This document shows, piece after piece, positions 6,403 to 7,770 of a stretch of 7,770 nucleotides of DNA (the first letter of the stretch is position 1; each line of letters starts with the position of its first letter). The position numbers were made by a program, and so were the translations under genes. The notes beneath the pieces were generated by a model, which was not told the DNA's origin, made no database searches, and saw only the letters and a list, made by a program, of their open reading frames with translations. The stretch covers positions 1-7,770 of the forward strand of contig NZ_RQFA01000068.1 of assembly GCF_004770155.1 (NCBI RefSeq), written 5' to 3'. This stretch comes from Leptospira gomenensis (GTDB lineage Bacteria > Spirochaetota > Leptospiria > Leptospirales > Leptospiraceae).

Positions 6403-7119
6403 GTGTTAAAAAAAAAGTTACTGCGCTGGACAATTATATCAGTTTTCGGCCTAGGGATTTCGACTCTTGCTTCTTGCAAATATGTTCAGTATCGTTTAAT
6501 AGAGCAGACTAAAGAATTTGTTATGGATAGAGATAATTTTGATTTTACAACGGAGGTTTTAAATTTACGCGAAGAAAAAACGAAAGCAACAGTAATATAC
6601 GGCAATCCGGAAGGTTTGAAAATTTCAGAGGTTCCCTGTAAAAAATTTCTTAAGCGTAAAGAATCAGTTATAGCATCGAAATGTGAACTAGGACGATTTA
6701 AGGATTTCGCAATTTCGGCTCGATATAATTCTTGGATTTGTCCGGACGATGTCGATATTTTTTATTACTATGGTAGGGTTGCTAGAAAGGAAAATTGTGA
6801 GGAATTCTACAAGAAAGCATATTCATTGAATTTATCCAATCTTTCCTTGTGGGATGGTTATGAAACTACGTTAGAAAAAGCGGCATATATCAAAGCGGCC
6901 TCCATGCATCGATTGTCTGAAACTGCATTAAAGCATCTTTTTATTAATCCAAATAAATCAATAATTCTAATCCAAAAAGAACCTGGCAAAAATGCAAACT
7001 GGGCTGTTGAATACATTTTGTATAATAAATGGTCTGTCGTTTTCTTATTTTTTAACAACGAGTCCCTTGAGGAGATTAAAGAATTTGTTCGCCACATCCG
7101 ACTTGAACCGATGTCCTAG
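6403..7119 (+). CDS. Lipoprotein, candidate immunity protein for the second toxin-like gene
   Basis: The protein has 238 residues from GTG 6403 (244 if ATG 6385 is used). The GTG start is preferred because of AGAGGA seven bases upstream and because it gives a standard signal peptide: basic LKKKLLR, a hydrophobic core, then a lipobox ending LASC with Cys25 as the lipidated residue. The mature part has four further Cys (79, 94, 113, 132), an even number that fits two disulfides outside the cytoplasm. The C-terminal half has mixed alpha/beta character and ends in a charged helix-like segment. I recognise no family. The codons after the start contain a run of nine A (6408-6416). The gene begins 17 bases after the toxin stop, or overlaps it by one base if ATG is used, so the two are co-transcribed and perhaps translationally coupled. 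GC is near 32%, below the toxin core. The immunity role is inferred from position; an envelope lipoprotein suggests a toxin acting in the periplasm or at the membrane. Confidence 0.82.
   Translation: MLKKKLLRWTIISVFGLGISTLASCKYVQYRLIEQTKEFVMDRDNFDFTTEVLNLREEKTKATVIYGNPEGLKISEVPCKKFLKRKESVIASKCELGRFKDFAISARYNSWICPDDVDIFYYYGRVARKENCEEFYKKAYSLNLSNLSLWDGYETTLEKAAYIKAASMHRLSETALKHLFINPNKSIILIQKEPGKNANWAVEYILYNKWSVVFLFFNNESLEEIKEFVRHIRLEPMS
6408..6416 (+). repeat. A9 homopolymer at the lipoprotein start
   Basis: Nine consecutive A follow GTG TTA and encode the Lys-Lys-Lys of the signal peptide. Slippage of one base here would abolish the protein almost from its first codon. Such A-runs are frequent in signal-peptide n-regions of AT-rich genomes, so it may have no regulatory meaning. 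Confidence 0.6.
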
Positions 7120-7236
7120 TATCCTGAGCTGAGCGTGCCCTAGTCCAAAAACCGTCGTTTGTTAAGTATTTCTGTGGTGCGCAGCTAACAAGTGTTAAGC
7201 GGGAATGTCATATTTGACCTCGGAATGGAAGTAAAC

Positions 7237-7449
7237 ATGATGCAACCTCCCAAGAACTTGTCGTTTGATAATCTTGGAGGTAGGAGAAGGGAAGGTAACG
7301 ACTCTCCCACGTATCAGAATAACAGGCGTTTGGCGAGTGAACGAAGGCAAACTACGAAACAAACTAAAGCCCTCCCACCAAAAACGGAACGTAAATACTT
7401 CCAGATTATAATCATGAAGTTTTTGCGACAACAGGCTGACGTTTTTTGA
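7237..7449 (+). CDS. Possible 70-residue basic hypothetical protein inside the leader repeat, copy 2
   Basis: This is the counterpart of 2244-2456 with the same frame, length and GGAAG site. Within the 70 residues it differs by Ala-to-Glu and Gln-to-Lys changes plus three synonymous third-base changes. It carries the same doubt: it may be a small conserved gene of the cassette leader or a non-coding repeat that happens to stay open. Confidence 0.35.
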   Translation: MMQPPKNLSFDNLGGRRREGNDSPTYQNNRRLASERRQTTKQTKALPPKTERKYFQIIIMKFLRQQADVF

Positions 7450-7573
7450 AACACTTTTTCCAAATTCACATTGTATTCTAAAAACAAGAAATCAGATTAC
7501 AAAACTTTAATAGAATCGGGAATTCATTTAAATGAAGAGTTGTCGAATTTAGGTTATGAATAAAAGAAGAAAA

Positions 7574-7588
7574 CCCCGTTTTTAGGGG
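7574..7588 (+). promoter_or_regulatory. CCCC/GGGG hairpin covering a Shine-Dalgarno, copy 2
   Basis: This hairpin is identical to 2581-2595. It precedes the nine-codon ORF at 7594-7623 (MSDFWLQKR, TAG). The stem, the AGGGGA site and the spacing are unchanged, whereas several bases just downstream differ between copies. Confidence 0.3.
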
Positions 7589-7593
7589 ACAAA

Positions 7594-7623
7594 ATGTCTG
7601 ATTTTTGGCTCCAAAAGCGATAG
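7594..7623 (+). CDS. Nine-codon mini-ORF with strong ribosome-binding site, copy 2
   Basis: This is the counterpart of 2601-2630, reading MSDFWLQKR then TAG. Start, ribosome-binding site and stop are retained despite two substitutions inside it. It may be chance. Confidence 0.2.
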   Translation: MSDFWLQKR

Positions 7624-7658
7624 AAATCGTAATAAATCGGAAGAAAAAGCGTTTAAAA

Positions 7659-7687
7659 TTGACAATTGTGATTCGATATTGTAGAAT
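7659..7687 (+). promoter_or_regulatory. Sigma-70 type promoter for the third large gene
   Basis: TTGACA at 7659-7664, 17 bp, TAGAAT at 7682-7687: identical to the promoter at 2666-2694, including the ACAATTGT palindrome over the -35 box. It indicates that the next cassette has its own promoter. Confidence 0.7.
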
Positions 7688-7706
7688 GGATATAGAGAAT
7701 CGTTGT

Positions 7707-7770
7707 ATGGAGCACGAAAAACCCTTGATATCGTTTGAAATTGAAACTGATAGTTTTGTTTCAAGAAAGG
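7707..7770 (+). CDS. Start of a third large toxin-like gene (3' partial)
   Basis: Twenty-one codons are visible (MEHEKPLISFEIETDSFVSRK), identical in DNA and protein to the start at 2714, with the same promoter and the same AGAGA eight bases upstream. The frame is open to the window end. By analogy it should lead into another large core gene. Nothing beyond residue 21 can be seen, so the repeat could also end here in a truncated remnant. Confidence 0.5.
   Translation, partial: MEHEKPLISFEIETDSFVSRK

Larger units (their letters stand above)
7139..7770 (+). repeat. Cassette leader repeat, copy 2 (cut by the window end)
   Basis: This is the second copy of the repeat at 2146-2777, same orientation, about 97.5% identical by eye with no net indel, still matching at the last base of the window. 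It starts 19 bases after the lipoprotein stop. The repeat's opening TGCCCTAGT (7136-7144) is nearly duplicated 24 bases upstream as TGTCCTAGT (7112-7120), which includes the stop codon of the lipoprotein gene. Confidence 0.93.

Overview
The window looks like an accessory locus from a Leptospira chromosome, most likely the pathogenic clade. The base composition is moderate to AT-rich, and the large protein encoded at 2714-6385 resembles the Leptospira-restricted large-protein family I know as TIGR04388 ('Lepto_longest'). That assignment is recognition from memory, not a search, and no species can be given. I read the locus as a tandem array of polymorphic-toxin-like cassettes, each made of a long core protein with a variable C-terminal tip followed by a different small downstream gene that is the candidate immunity gene.

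Layout. Bases 1-1101 are the 3' end of a large gene whose start lies outside the window. It holds the end of a conserved core, a pre-toxin linker, a Hint autoprocessing domain (VCFVAGTLI at its start, TWNHPFW inside, LVHN at its end) and a 139-residue C-terminal domain I do not recognise. Sixteen bases later is a very AT-rich polytopic membrane protein gene (1118-1906), interrupted in composition by a run of eight G. Bases 1907-2145 hold at most a weak minus-strand ORF. At 2146 a direct repeat begins. It carries a small hairpin, a possible 70-codon ORF, a second hairpin that covers a ribosome-binding site, a near-consensus sigma-70 promoter (TTGACA, 17 bp, TAGAAT) and the first codons of the next large gene. 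That gene (2714-6385, 1223 aa) has a GC-rich core, a Gly/Tyr-rich region and a lower-GC C-terminal tip without a Hint domain. It is followed immediately by a lipoprotein gene (6403-7119). At 7139 the same repeat starts again, about 97.5% identical over 632 bp with no net indel. It carries the same promoter and the same first codons of a third large gene that runs off the window.

How the parts work together. The repeat period is 4993 bp, so the window holds one complete cassette (leader repeat, promoter, toxin-like gene, partner lipoprotein gene) between the end of one cassette and the beginning of another. Composition steps from about 37% GC in the leader to about 50% in the core, about 38% in the tip and about 32% in the partner gene. 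This fits a shared core whose tip-plus-partner end is exchanged by recombination. Both candidate immunity proteins are envelope proteins (one polytopic, one lipoprotein), so I infer that both toxins act at the membrane or in the periplasm. The toxin activities, the immunity roles and the export route are not shown by the sequence.
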